From positions 1-22,353 of the forward strand of contig DEYL01000014.1 of NCBI GenBank assembly GCA_002364535.1: DNA of 22,353 nucleotides, read 5' to 3'. Shown one piece after another: positions 7,893-15,298 of this stretch (the stretch's first letter is position 1; each line of letters opens with the position of its first letter). The stretch comes from Flavobacteriaceae bacterium UBA3159 (GTDB lineage Bacteria > Bacteroidota > Bacteroidia > Flavobacteriales > Flavobacteriaceae). Under the pieces are notes generated by a model. The model saw only the letters and a list, made by a program, of their open reading frames with translations, searched no databases and was not told the origin of the DNA. The translations under genes were made by a program, and so were the position numbers.

Positions 7893-10665
7893 GCTTTTCG
7901 CAAAGGTATTGTCCTGTAAAAGAAGTTTTCACTCGGGCCACATCTTCAGGAGTACCCATCGCCACCAGCGAGCCACCATTTTTTCCACCTTCGGGGCCCA
8001 AATCAACGAGGTGGTCGGCACATTTGATCAAATCCATGTTATGTTCTACCACGATGACCGTATGGCCATGCTCAATAAGGGCATTAAAAGAAAGCAGTAG
8101 TTTGTTGATGTCGTGAAAATGAAGTCCGGTGGTGGGTTCATCAAAAATAAAAACAATTTTGTCTTTGGTAGTTCCTCTGCCGATAAACGAAGCCAGTTTA
8201 ATTCTCTGGGCCTCTCCACCGGAGAGGGTGGTAGAGGGCTGCCCAAGTGCTACATATCCCAAACCTACATCTTGAAGGGGTTTGAGTTTTTGAACCACCT
8301 TGTTTTGACTCTCTTTTTCGAAAAAGTCAATGGCATTGTCTACACTCATCTCCAGCAATTGATCCAATGACAAGCCTCTAAATTCAACTTCCAAAACCTC
8401 TTTTTTAAACCTTTTTCCCTTACAGTGTTCACATTGTAAAACAACATCGGCCATGAATTGCATTTCTATGGTAGTATTCCCATCTCCTTTGCAATGATCG
8501 CAGCGGCCACCATCTACATTAAAAGAAAAATGTTTGGCTTGATACCCACGGATTTTGGCCAAGGCTTGTTTTGCATATAAACTTCGGATTTCGTCATAGG
8601 CCTTAATATATGTCACGGGATTGGATCGCGAAGACCTTCCAATGGGGTTTTGATCGACAAATTCTACGCTGTTGATTTTTTCAAAAGGGGCTTTGATGGC
8701 TTCGAATTGTCCGGGTTTATCGTTGAAGATCCCCTTTTCCCGCTGTAGAGCAGGATACAGTATTTTTTTTACTAAGGTTGATTTTCCACTGCCCGATACG
8801 CCGGTTACCACGGTCATACAGCCCAATGGGAAGTTTACATCAATGTTTTTTAAGTTATTCTCTCTACTGCCAATCAAAGAAATTTCATAGTTACTTTTCT
8901 TCCGGTGTTTAGGAATCGTTATGGTCATTTCATTGCGTAGGTATTTTGCTGTCAGACTTTCAGATTCACAGATGACTTTTAGATTTCCTTCTGCGACGAT
9001 TTCTCCACCATAACTGCCTGCCTCAGGCCCCATATCAATGATTTTATCGGCTGCATTCATGATTTCCTCGTCGTGTTCAATTACTATGACCGTATTGCCA
9101 ATATCCCTGAGCTTTTTTAAAACCATGATCAACCGCTCATTATCGCGAGAATGCAAACCAATGGAAGGTTCATCCAGGATATACATCGATCCAACCAACG
9201 CACTGCCAAGAGAGGTGGCCAAATTAATGCGTTGTGATTCTCCCCCGGACAGTGTATTTGCTTTTCTGTTCAGGTTGAGATAACCCAATCCCACGTCTAT
9301 TATGAATTGTGTTCTTGATTTTATCTCTTTCAGTATACGATCAGACACAGCGCTGTCATAAACGTCCAGTTGTAGTTGGTCGAAAAACTTACCCAATTCG
9401 TCTATGGGTAAGTTAAGGAGTTTGGCCAGGGTTTCACCCCCTACTTTTACATTGTTGGTGTCTTTCCTGAGCCGTGAGCCATTGCATTCGTGACAGGCTG
9501 TTTTCCCTCTGTAGCGAGACAGCAGTACACGATTTTGAATTTTGTAGTTTTTAGCTTCTATTTTTTTAAAAAACTTATTGATCCCCGTAAAGTAGGAGTT
9601 TCCATCCCATAGGGTGCTAATGTCTTTTTCACTAAGTTGGTAATAGGGTTTGTGAATTGGAAAATCGAATTTATAGGCATTCTCAATAAGCTGTTTGTGA
9701 AATTTCCGCATGCCTGCACCGCGCCATGGGGCAATAGCATCATCGTAAATAGAACGACCGGTGTCGGGAACCACCAATTCTCTGTCAATTCCAATGATGT
9801 CCCCAAACCCTTCACACTTTTTGCATGCTCCAAAAGGATTGTTAAAGCTAAAGAAGTGAATGTTTGGAGGAATAAAAGTGATCCCGTCCAATTCAAATCG
9901 GTTGGAAAAAGAAAACTTCTTCTCTTGATCCAATGACCAAAGGGAACAAGCTCCTTTGCCCTCATAAAATGCAATTTCTATGGCATCGGCTACCCGCTGA
10001 TAAAAATCTTCTTCATGACGAACGATGATCCGATCTACGACAAGCTCATATTTTTCTTTGGGTGCCTCGCTAAGTTCCCCAATGCGTAGCACTTCCCCAT
10101 TGATGAATATTCTTGCAAACCCCTGTTGTTTTAATATGTTTAAACGGTCGTTTCTGTTTTCGGGATCATAATCGATGGGAGCGAGGAGGAGGAGTTTATC
10201 TGCGTTCGAAAACTCATTTTTGATGCATCCCAAAACGTCTTTGACGCTATCGCTTTTGACTTGCTTTCCGGAAACAGGGGAAAAGGTTTTTCCAATTCTG
10301 GCGAAGAGCAACCTCAGATAATCATAGATCTCTGTTTTGGTTCCTACCGTAGATCTGGGATTGGAAGAAGAAACTTTTTGCTCAACAGCAATGGCAGGGG
10401 CAATGCCTTTGATTTCATCAACCTTGGGTTTATTGAGTTTCCCCATAAACTGTCTAGCATAGGAGGAAAGACTTTCTACATAACGACGTTGTCCTTCTGC
10501 ATATAGCGTATCAAATACCAAAGAGGACTTTCCCGATCCCGATAATCCAGTGACCACCGTCATCAGATTTCTAGGGAATACAGCATCGACATTTTTAAGG
10601 TTGTGGAGTTGAGCCCCCTTTATGATGATATATTTTTTGGTATCTAAATCAAGTATTTGCTCCAT
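7882..10665 (-). CDS. uvrA: Excinuclease ABC subunit UvrA
   Basis: UvrA is the damage-recognition ATPase of bacterial nucleotide-excision repair. Dimers load UvrB onto distorted DNA. The 927-residue sequence is near the family norm of about 940. It shows two ABC cassettes: the first Walker A is TGLSGSGKSSL and the second TGVSGSGKSTL. The signature motifs are LSGGESQRINLATSLG and LSGGEAQRIKLASFIG, and the Walker B segments are ILDEPSIGLH and IFDEPTTGLH. Both zinc-binding modules are seen: CKKCEGFG with CHECNGSRL, and CDHCKGDG with CEHCKGKRF. The start MEQILDLDTKKYIIIKGAQLHNL is the usual UvrA opening. It is a single-gene unit read away from the sigma factor gene, and its 3' end overlaps the flippase gene by 11 nt. 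No LexA-like box was recognised upstream. Confidence 0.98.
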   Translation of the reverse strand: MEQILDLDTKKYIIIKGAQLHNLKNVDAVFPRNLMTVVTGLSGSGKSSLVFDTLYAEGQRRYVESLSSYARQFMGKLNKPKVDEIKGIAPAIAVEQKVSSSNPRSTVGTKTEIYDYLRLLFARIGKTFSPVSGKQVKSDSVKDVLGCIKNEFSNADKLLLLAPIDYDPENRNDRLNILKQQGFARIFINGEVLRIGELSEAPKEKYELVVDRIIVRHEEDFYQRVADAIEIAFYEGKGACSLWSLDQEKKFSFSNRFELDGITFIPPNIHFFSFNNPFGACKKCEGFGDIIGIDRELVVPDTGRSIYDDAIAPWRGAGMRKFHKQLIENAYKFDFPIHKPYYQLSEKDISTLWDGNSYFTGINKFFKKIEAKNYKIQNRVLLSRYRGKTACHECNGSRLRKDTNNVKVGGETLAKLLNLPIDELGKFFDQLQLDVYDSAVSDRILKEIKSRTQFIIDVGLGYLNLNRKANTLSGGESQRINLATSLGSALVGSMYILDEPSIGLHSRDNERLIMVLKKLRDIGNTVIVIEHDEEIMNAADKIIDMGPEAGSYGGEIVAEGNLKVICESESLTAKYLRNEMTITIPKHRKKSNYEISLIGSRENNLKNIDVNFPLGCMTVVTGVSGSGKSTLVKKILYPALQREKGIFNDKPGQFEAIKAPFEKINSVEFVDQNPIGRSSRSNPVTYIKAYDEIRSLYAKQALAKIRGYQAKHFSFNVDGGRCDHCKGDGNTTIEMQFMADVVLQCEHCKGKRFKKEVLEVEFRGLSLDQLLEMSVDNAIDFFEKESQNKVVQKLKPLQDVGLGYVALGQPSTTLSGGEAQRIKLASFIGRGTTKDKIVFIFDEPTTGLHFHDINKLLLSFNALIEHGHTVIVVEHNMDLIKCADHLVDLGPEGGKNGGSLVAMGTPEDVARVKTSFTGQYLCEKLKA

Positions 10666-10986
10666 TGAAAAAAATCAAACGTTAAAATTACAACTAATCT
10701 TTGCAAACCCTAATATCAGTGCATTAAAAAGTTAGTTTAAAAATTATGTTTAATTGAAACAAACGAAAAAGTATAAATAAAATATACGAATTTGAACACC
10801 GAACAAGGATTAACGCAAGTCAATTCCATCTTTTTAAAAGGTAGATTTAGACAAATGAAATAACCGATAAGTTGATTTTCTTCAAAATATGATTATATTT
10901 GTTTAGAATAATACTTTCATATAGCGCAAAACTACTTTTGATTCATATTGTTTCAATTAAACCAGCTCTGCTGATAATAGTAGTTT
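10666..10986. other. Divergent intergenic region between uvrA and the sigma factor gene
   Basis: This 321-nt A/T-rich stretch holds no convincing coding sequence or RNA gene. It contains a good candidate promoter for the sigma factor (10872-10901). It also has a minor inverted repeat, GTATA at 10771-10775 with TATAC at 10783-10787. On the uvrA side I saw only TAGGGTTTG (complement of 10704-10712), one base longer than the TAnnTTTG consensus, with no matching -33 element. No regulator-binding site could be named. Confidence 0.6.
10872..10901 (+). promoter_or_regulatory. Candidate Bacteroidota promoter for the ECF sigma factor gene
   Basis: TTG at 10872-10874, a 19-nt spacer and TATATTTG at 10894-10901 fit the Bacteroidota housekeeping promoter (TTG, 17-23 nt, TAnnTTTG). 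A start about 7 nt downstream would give an untranslated leader of roughly 80 nt. This is the best promoter match I found in the window. Confidence 0.6.
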
Positions 10987-11580
10987 ATGCATACCTCGCA
11001 ACCCTTTCAACAAACCGACGCCCACTTGGTAAGTGAATACATCGCTGGAGACGAAAAGTCCCTAGAAATTCTGATTTATAAGCACAAGTCTAGGATCTAT
11101 AACTTTATATTTTCTAAGGTTCTTAATCGTGATACCGCAGAAGACATCTTCCAGGAGACTTTTATTAAGATCATTAAAACCCTTAAAAATGGGGTATACA
11201 ATGAAGAAGGAAAGTTCCTTTCCTGGGTAATGCGCATATCCCATAACTTAATAATCGATCATTTTAGAAAATCCAATCGAATGCCCAAATTTGAAGCCAG
11301 TGATGACTATGATGTTTTTCAATTTATCACAGACAATGCGCCAAATGTGGAAAATAACTTGATCAAAGATCAGGTGGTCAATGATCTTCAAAACCTCATT
11401 ACCGAGCTTCCCGAAGATCAGAAGGAGGTCTTAGATATGCGACTCTACAGGGATATGAGCTTTAAGGAAATTGCCGAAATTACCGGGGTGAGCATCAATA
11501 CTGCCTTGGGCAGGATGAGATATGCAATCATCAACCTCAGGAAGATGATTGAGGACAATCAAATTCTTCTGACCCACTAG
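10987..11580 (+). CDS. ECF-type RNA polymerase sigma factor (sigma-70 family)
   Basis: A 197-residue group 4 sigma factor that would direct RNA polymerase to a specific promoter set. Region 2 spans about residues 25-97, with the core-binding block RDTAEDIFQETFIKI at 48-62 and the DNA-melting segment FLSWVMRISHNLIIDHFRK at 77-95. A linker of about 35 residues precedes region 4 (about 132-185), where LPEDQKEVLDMRLYRDMSF is followed by the helix-turn-helix KEIAEITGVSINTALGRMR. Nothing resembles the extra domains of group 1-3 sigma factors. No transmembrane anti-sigma gene follows; instead a 43-residue gene starts 45 nt downstream. The target regulon cannot be told. The TTG/TATATTTG promoter suggests basal housekeeping-type transcription rather than autoregulation, which is inference. 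The ATG chosen gives the full region 2 with a short polar lead. Confidence 0.93.
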   Translation: MHTSQPFQQTDAHLVSEYIAGDEKSLEILIYKHKSRIYNFIFSKVLNRDTAEDIFQETFIKIIKTLKNGVYNEEGKFLSWVMRISHNLIIDHFRKSNRMPKFEASDDYDVFQFITDNAPNVENNLIKDQVVNDLQNLITELPEDQKEVLDMRLYRDMSFKEIAEITGVSINTALGRMRYAIINLRKMIEDNQILLTH

Positions 11581-11625
11581 ACAATTTTCAGTCTTTCTTT
11601 TCGTTATTAAGGTAGATACCATTTA

Positions 11626-11757
11626 ATGAAGCAAAATTACTCTAAAAAAAATCTCGAAAACGGACCTCGCCCACTTGTTATTCGGCGTATTTTGGCTTTT
11701 TCCAAATACTACGAACTGAATAAAAAAGAAACCCAAGACTCAGAGAAAACAGATTGA
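11626..11757 (+). CDS. Small basic protein of 43 residues downstream of the sigma factor
   Basis: A short open frame, ATG to TGA, encodes MKQNYSKKNLENGPRPLVIR at its start and ends KKETQDSEKTD. The middle part, LVIRRILAFSKYYEL (residues 17-31), looks like one amphipathic helix; the ends are polar. There is no membrane segment, signal peptide or Cys. It begins 45 nt after the sigma factor stop on the same strand, with no intervening terminator seen, so it is probably on the same transcript. I recall small proteins of similar layout next to ECF sigma genes in Cytophagales, but could not check this. It is far too short for a usual anti-sigma factor. The function is unknown. It could also be a chance frame, though its codon use and composition look coding. 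Confidence 0.6.
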   Translation: MKQNYSKKNLENGPRPLVIRRILAFSKYYELNKKETQDSEKTD

Positions 11758-11786
11758 CGACTAAGTTTCATACGTTTAAATCTATG

Positions 11787-11832
11787 TTAACTAGTTAATG
11801 TTTAATTATTTCCTTTTGTTGATAAATTTATC
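11787..11832. repeat. Two 12-bp perfect palindromes between convergent genes
   Basis: TTAACTAGTTAA (11787-11798) and GATAAATTTATC (11821-11832) are each perfect 12-bp palindromes in the 94-nt gap between the 43-aa gene and the end of nth. Both have no loop and are A/T-rich, so as RNA they would be poor intrinsic terminators. As DNA they are the kind of site bound by a dimer. Chance in A/T-rich DNA is possible. Confidence 0.4.
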
Positions 11833-11851
11833 TAAGCTGTTTTAAATCCCT

Positions 11852-12505
11852 CTATGAGGTTTTCATTTGTTTTTTAAGTACTGATTTACGACCTATAGTA
11901 CTCGTAATAATGTCCCTGTTAATATTCCATCCCCTCGCAGGACAGTATTCCCTTCCATACCATATGATTTGAAGATGCAGTTCATTCCATTTGTATTTTG
12001 GAAAAAGATGTTTTGCATCTCGTTCTGTTTGAACGACATTTTTACCGTTGGATAATCCCCATCGGTACAGCAAACGATGAATATGGGTATCTACAGGAAA
12101 AGCAGGAACTCCAAAGGCTTGAGACATCACTACACTGGCTGTTTTATGCCCTACTGCCGGAAGTGCTTCCAAAGCTTCAAAACTTTTGGGAACTTCACCT
12201 TTGTGTTCATTGATTAGTATGTGAGACAATCCATGAATGCCTTTGGATTTCATAGGGGAAAGTCCAACAGGCTTGATTATGTCTCTGATTTCAGCTACTG
12301 TCAGCTTTATCATTTCCTGTGGGGTATCTGCTTTTTTAAACAATATTGGTGTGACTTGATTGACCCTAACATCTGTACTTTGTGCGGACAACAAGACCGC
12401 AATAAGTAGGGTGTAGGGATCCTTGTGATCCAAGGGAATTGGAATTTTGGGGTATAATTTGTCCAACTCTTCCATCACAAACGAAACCTTTTCCTTTTTA
12501 GTCAT
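11852..12505 (-). CDS. nth: Endonuclease III (DNA glycosylase/AP lyase), lacking the Fe-S cysteine set
   Basis: A base-excision repair enzyme that removes oxidised pyrimidines and cleaves abasic sites. The 217-residue sequence holds the family core: LLSAQSTDVRVNQ near residue 38, the helix-hairpin-helix LPAVGHKTASVV at 115-126 with the Schiff-base lysine K121, and FPVDTHIHRL with the catalytic aspartate D139. E. coli Nth ends with four cysteines in the pattern C-x6-C-x2-C-x5-C that bind a [4Fe-4S] cluster. Here only the first, C188 in REYCPARGW, is present; the three following positions are I195, D198 and I204. The cluster loop is therefore probably not formed, while the length and C-terminal helix look intact. 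It is read alone, divergent from bcp across 40 nt. Activity is expected because both catalytic residues remain. Confidence 0.92.
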   Translation of the reverse strand: MTKKEKVSFVMEELDKLYPKIPIPLDHKDPYTLLIAVLLSAQSTDVRVNQVTPILFKKADTPQEMIKLTVAEIRDIIKPVGLSPMKSKGIHGLSHILINEHKGEVPKSFEALEALPAVGHKTASVVMSQAFGVPAFPVDTHIHRLLYRWGLSNGKNVVQTERDAKHLFPKYKWNELHLQIIWYGREYCPARGWNINRDIITSTIGRKSVLKKQMKTS

Positions 12506-12545
12506 TGAGATTTTTTGTTATTTCGATTCAAAATAAAAAATTAAT

Positions 12546-13004
12546 ATGAATACATTACAACCAGGAGACGCTATTCCTCCATTTACTACCGTTGACCAAG
12601 ATGAAAATACTGTCAGTTCGTCTGACATGATTGGAAAAAAAAGCATCGTGTTTTTTTACCCAAGAGCCAACACGCCCGGATGTACTGCTGAGGCTTGTAA
12701 TCTAAGGGACAATTACAAAGCCCTACAAGATAAAGGCTTCCAATTGTTTGGAGTCAGTGCGGACGCTCCCAAAAAGCAAAAAAATTTCGCAGACAAGTAT
12801 GAATTGCCTTTTCCTCTACTCGCAGATGAGGATAAATCCGTGATCAATGCCTTTGGTGTATGGGGGCCCAAAAAATTTCAGGGAAAAGACTATGACGGTA
12901 TTCACAGAACAACTTTTTTGATCGACGAAAACGGAAAAGTAGAAAGAGTGATCAGCAAGGTAAAAACCAAAGATCACGCGGCGCAAATATTGGAGGAAAT
13001 TTAG
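12546..13004 (+). CDS. bcp: Thioredoxin-dependent thiol peroxidase (Bcp/PrxQ-type peroxiredoxin)
   Basis: A 152-residue cytoplasmic peroxiredoxin that reduces hydrogen peroxide and organic peroxides using thioredoxin. The active-site block FFYPRANTPGCTAEACNLRD places the peroxidatic cysteine at C46 and the likely resolving cysteine at C51, the five-residue spacing of atypical two-Cys Bcp proteins. The conserved Pro, Thr and later Arg (P39, T43, R122 in HRTTFLID) complete the site. Length is normal for the family. It is divergent from nth across a 40-nt gap, in which no convincing promoter was found. Its stop codon overlaps the stop of the convergent 488-aa gene by 4 nt (TTAG). The neighbourhood with nth suggests joint relevance to oxidative damage, though the genes are on opposite strands. 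Confidence 0.96.
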   Translation: MNTLQPGDAIPPFTTVDQDENTVSSSDMIGKKSIVFFYPRANTPGCTAEACNLRDNYKALQDKGFQLFGVSADAPKKQKNFADKYELPFPLLADEDKSVINAFGVWGPKKFQGKDYDGIHRTTFLIDENGKVERVISKVKTKDHAAQILEEI

Positions 13005-14467
13005 GCTTTGACCTTTTTATCTTTCCAGCCAAACATTTTATTTTTCATGATCATCTCCGCGATACCCTCAGGAAGCTGGTCTCTCCAGCCATTTTTACCT
13101 TCTTTTATATTGGTGAGAATTTCTCTGGAAAATATGGAGAGGTACTCACTTTCGTAGTCAAAGATATCGACAACTTTACCGTTGTATTTGAAGAATTTAT
13201 AAAAATCCTTCATCCTGGGGTGAAGCTTGAGGTTATTGGAGTTGACTATTTCGCCAGTTTCAGGGTTTTTCATGGGATAAAGGTAAACCTTGAGGTTGTT
13301 GTGGAACATTTTTCCAAAAGCCTCTAAGATTCCCCCCTTTACATCTTTGTAGTATTGTTCATCAAAAATTTCAACAAAGTTACTTACCCCCATGGTCAAT
13401 CCGATTTGTTCTTTGGTATATTCAGAGAGGTAATCTACCATTTTGTAGTACTCTTTGAAATCTGAAATCATCACAGTATGACCCAAAGAACACAATAGTT
13501 TTGCGCGATCCATAAAGTCCGACTCGTCAATTTCACCCTGTGAGGTAAGGTTGGAAAGGGTAATTTCAAAAATTACTTCGGTTTTGTTTTCATCAACATT
13601 TTGTTCCTTGATAAAAATATCATAGGACTTTTTGAACATGTCAATGTTGACCTTCGTAACAGGTCTAAAGCTTCCCCTCAATACCAAGATGTTTTTTTTG
13701 TACAGCACCCGAGCAGGAAGTATGTTATTTCCTTCGGGATTGAACATCACTGCATCGGTCATGTCATTTTTGAGGAGTAATAAACTCAAAAGACGGTTGT
13801 CAACCCCGTCAAAAACTGGTCCGGAAAAATTGATGGTATCAATTTCAATGGCTGTTTTATCAATATGGTCATAGAGGTGTTTAATGATTTTTTTGGGCTC
13901 ATCATGATTGTAAAAAGCACCATAGACCAAATTAACACCCATGATCCCGACCGCCTCTTGTTGGAGTCTTGCCTCAGTATGGTGAAATCGAAGGTGAATC
14001 ATGATTTCATTAAATGGCTGCTCGGGAGCAATTTGGTAACGAATACCCATCCATCCGTGTCCTTTGTATTTTTTTGCAAAATCTATGGTTGCAACTGTAT
14101 TGGCGAAAGCAAAAAACATTTTATCGGGATGATTAGCTCTTGGAATTCGAGTTTCCAGGAGCATGATTTCCCTTTCCAACATTTTATGAAGCCTTGTTTC
14201 GGTAACATACCTGCCGTCATCTTCCTCCCCATAGATGGTGTCACTGAAATTTTTGTCATAGGCACTAATGGTCTTGGCAATGGTTCCCGAAGCACCTCCG
14301 ACCCTGAAAAAATGTCGAGCCACTTCTTGACCTGCTCCAATCTCGGCAAAAGTACCGTAGATGCTGTCGTTTAAATTGATTTTTAAAGCTTTTCGTTCGA
14401 TGGAGGGTCGCTTCTCAAATTCTTTGTCTCCTGGAAGGGTGATTGGCATGGTATAATAGTATGACAT
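13001..14467 (-). CDS. Conserved protein of unknown function (488 aa), sometimes misnamed nicotinate-nucleotide adenylyltransferase
   Basis: A soluble protein of 488 residues with no signal peptide or membrane segment. I recognise it as a long conserved family found in Bacteroidota and some Planctomycetes and Cyanobacteria, without a characterised member known to me. Strong blocks are INLNDSIYGTFAEIGAGQEVA (residues 30-50), LHKMLEREIMLLETR near 93-107, HLRFHHTEARLQQEAVGIMG near 157-176, INFSGPVFDGVDNRLLSLLL near 212-231 and VLYKKNILVLRGSFRPVTKVN near 254-274. Some databases label relatives as NadD or as TonB receptors. Neither fits: the GTFDPxHxGH nucleotidyltransferase motif is absent and there is no outer-membrane barrel. 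The start MSYYYTMPITLPG has a second Met at residue 7, which could be the real start. It is monocistronic here, convergent with bcp (4-nt overlap) and divergent from the MBL gene. Confidence 0.75.
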   Translation of the reverse strand: MSYYYTMPITLPGDKEFEKRPSIERKALKINLNDSIYGTFAEIGAGQEVARHFFRVGGASGTIAKTISAYDKNFSDTIYGEEDDGRYVTETRLHKMLEREIMLLETRIPRANHPDKMFFAFANTVATIDFAKKYKGHGWMGIRYQIAPEQPFNEIMIHLRFHHTEARLQQEAVGIMGVNLVYGAFYNHDEPKKIIKHLYDHIDKTAIEIDTINFSGPVFDGVDNRLLSLLLLKNDMTDAVMFNPEGNNILPARVLYKKNILVLRGSFRPVTKVNIDMFKKSYDIFIKEQNVDENKTEVIFEITLSNLTSQGEIDESDFMDRAKLLCSLGHTVMISDFKEYYKMVDYLSEYTKEQIGLTMGVSNFVEIFDEQYYKDVKGGILEAFGKMFHNNLKVYLYPMKNPETGEIVNSNNLKLHPRMKDFYKFFKYNGKVVDIFDYESEYLSIFSREILTNIKEGKNGWRDQLPEGIAEMIMKNKMFGWKDKKVKA

Positions 14468-14480
14468 AAAATTACAAAGT

Positions 14481-14512
14481 TTGTTTTATATCTCCGTAAA
14501 TATTTACTTTTG
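14481..14512 (+). promoter_or_regulatory. Candidate promoter for the MBL hydrolase operon
   Basis: TTG at 14481-14483, a 21-nt spacer and TACTTTTG at 14505-14512 fit the Bacteroidota promoter pattern. The ATG is at 14523, only 10 nt after the -7 element, so the transcript would be leaderless or carry a leader of just a few bases. The spacer is at the long end of the usual range. Confidence 0.45.
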
Positions 14513-14522
14513 AATTTACCAT

Positions 14523-15293
14523 ATGATTAAAATAATATTTCTAGGTACAGGAACTTCCCAGGGAATTCCTGTTATTGGGAGTCAACATCCTGTTTGTTTG
14601 AGTGAAAACCCTAAAGACAAGAGACTGCGTTCCTCCGTTTTGATCCAATGGAAAAATCGAAACTATGTGATCGATTGTGGACCTGATTTTCGTCAACAAA
14701 TGTTAAGGGTAGCTTGCCATCATTTGGACGGTATTTTGTTTACCCACGAGCATGCTGACCATACCTCCGGAATTGACGATATAAGACCTTTTTTTTTCAG
14801 ACAAGGCAACATACCCATCTACGCTTCCGACAGGGTGGTAGTGGATCTGACACGTCGTTTTTCTTATATCTTTCAATCCGACAACAAATATCCCGGAACT
14901 CCGGCGGTGGAAATACACACCATCCAAAAAAACAAAGTGTTTTCGCTGGAGGGAAAGCAAGTCGTTCCCATCGAAGTGATGCACAATCAACTTCCTGTAA
15001 TGGGTTTTAGGATAGACAATTTTGCCTATCTGACAGATGTTAAATCGATTGATAAAGATCAATTAAAGAAACTAAAAGATTGCGACGTTTTGGTGCTCAA
15101 TGCGCTCAGAGTTGACCCTCACCCCACCCATTTTAATTTGGAGGAAGCACTCCAGATGGTCGATCTTCTGAAACCCAAACGCGCTTATTTTACCCATATT
15201 AGTCATTTACTGGGCTTTCATGATGAATGCTCAAAACAACTCCCCGAAAATGTATATTTGGCCTACGACAAGCTTGAAATTCACTCAAATTGA
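14523..15293 (+). CDS. Metallo-beta-lactamase-fold hydrolase, PhnP-like
   Basis: A 256-residue MBL-fold hydrolase. The first strand and loop, IIFLGTGTSQGIPVIG (residues 4-19), are typical of the RNase Z/PhnP branch. The metal site is seen as THEHADH (74-80), with H154 in VMHNQLP, D172 in AYLTDVKS and a late His in YFTHISHLLG near 225. PhnP cleaves cyclic ribose-phosphate phosphodiesters in phosphonate breakdown, but there are no phn genes here, so only a phosphodiesterase-like role is suggested. The family is common as a lone housekeeping gene in Bacteroidota. A gene for a membrane-anchored protein begins 5 nt after its stop and is probably co-transcribed. I chose the ATG at 14523 because it immediately precedes the first core strand. 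Confidence 0.88.
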   Translation: MIKIIFLGTGTSQGIPVIGSQHPVCLSENPKDKRLRSSVLIQWKNRNYVIDCGPDFRQQMLRVACHHLDGILFTHEHADHTSGIDDIRPFFFRQGNIPIYASDRVVVDLTRRFSYIFQSDNKYPGTPAVEIHTIQKNKVFSLEGKQVVPIEVMHNQLPVMGFRIDNFAYLTDVKSIDKDQLKKLKDCDVLVLNALRVDPHPTHFNLEEALQMVDLLKPKRAYFTHISHLLGFHDECSKQLPENVYLAYDKLEIHSN

Positions 15294-15298
15294 CTTAA

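Noticed and set aside
9558..9974. 138-codon open frame on the minus strand
   Set aside because: Same-strand, out-of-frame shadow inside uvrA, whose conserved motifs run through this stretch in the real frame.
11626..11757. Anti-sigma factor call for the 43-aa gene
   Set aside because: It has no membrane segment or zinc-binding motif and is too short; only an unknown small protein is supported.
11840..11865. Intrinsic terminator for nth (CCTC/GAGG stem around the stop codon)
   Set aside because: The stem is only 4 bp and is not followed by a T run on the minus strand.
13865..14374. 169-codon open frame on the plus strand
   Set aside because: It lies wholly antisense to the 488-aa gene, its protein resembles nothing I know, and the minus-strand frame is far more plausible.
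13001..14467. Nicotinate-nucleotide adenylyltransferase name
   Set aside because: No GxFDPxHxGH or ISSTxIR motif, and the protein is more than twice the length of NadD.
10987..14467. A dedicated oxidative-stress island (sigma factor, nth, bcp)
   Set aside because: The genes are on alternating strands in separate units and each is a common housekeeping gene; no shared regulatory site was seen.
14523..15293. Phosphonate (phn) pathway assignment for the PhnP-like gene
   Set aside because: No other phn gene is in the window, and this MBL branch is widespread without the pathway.
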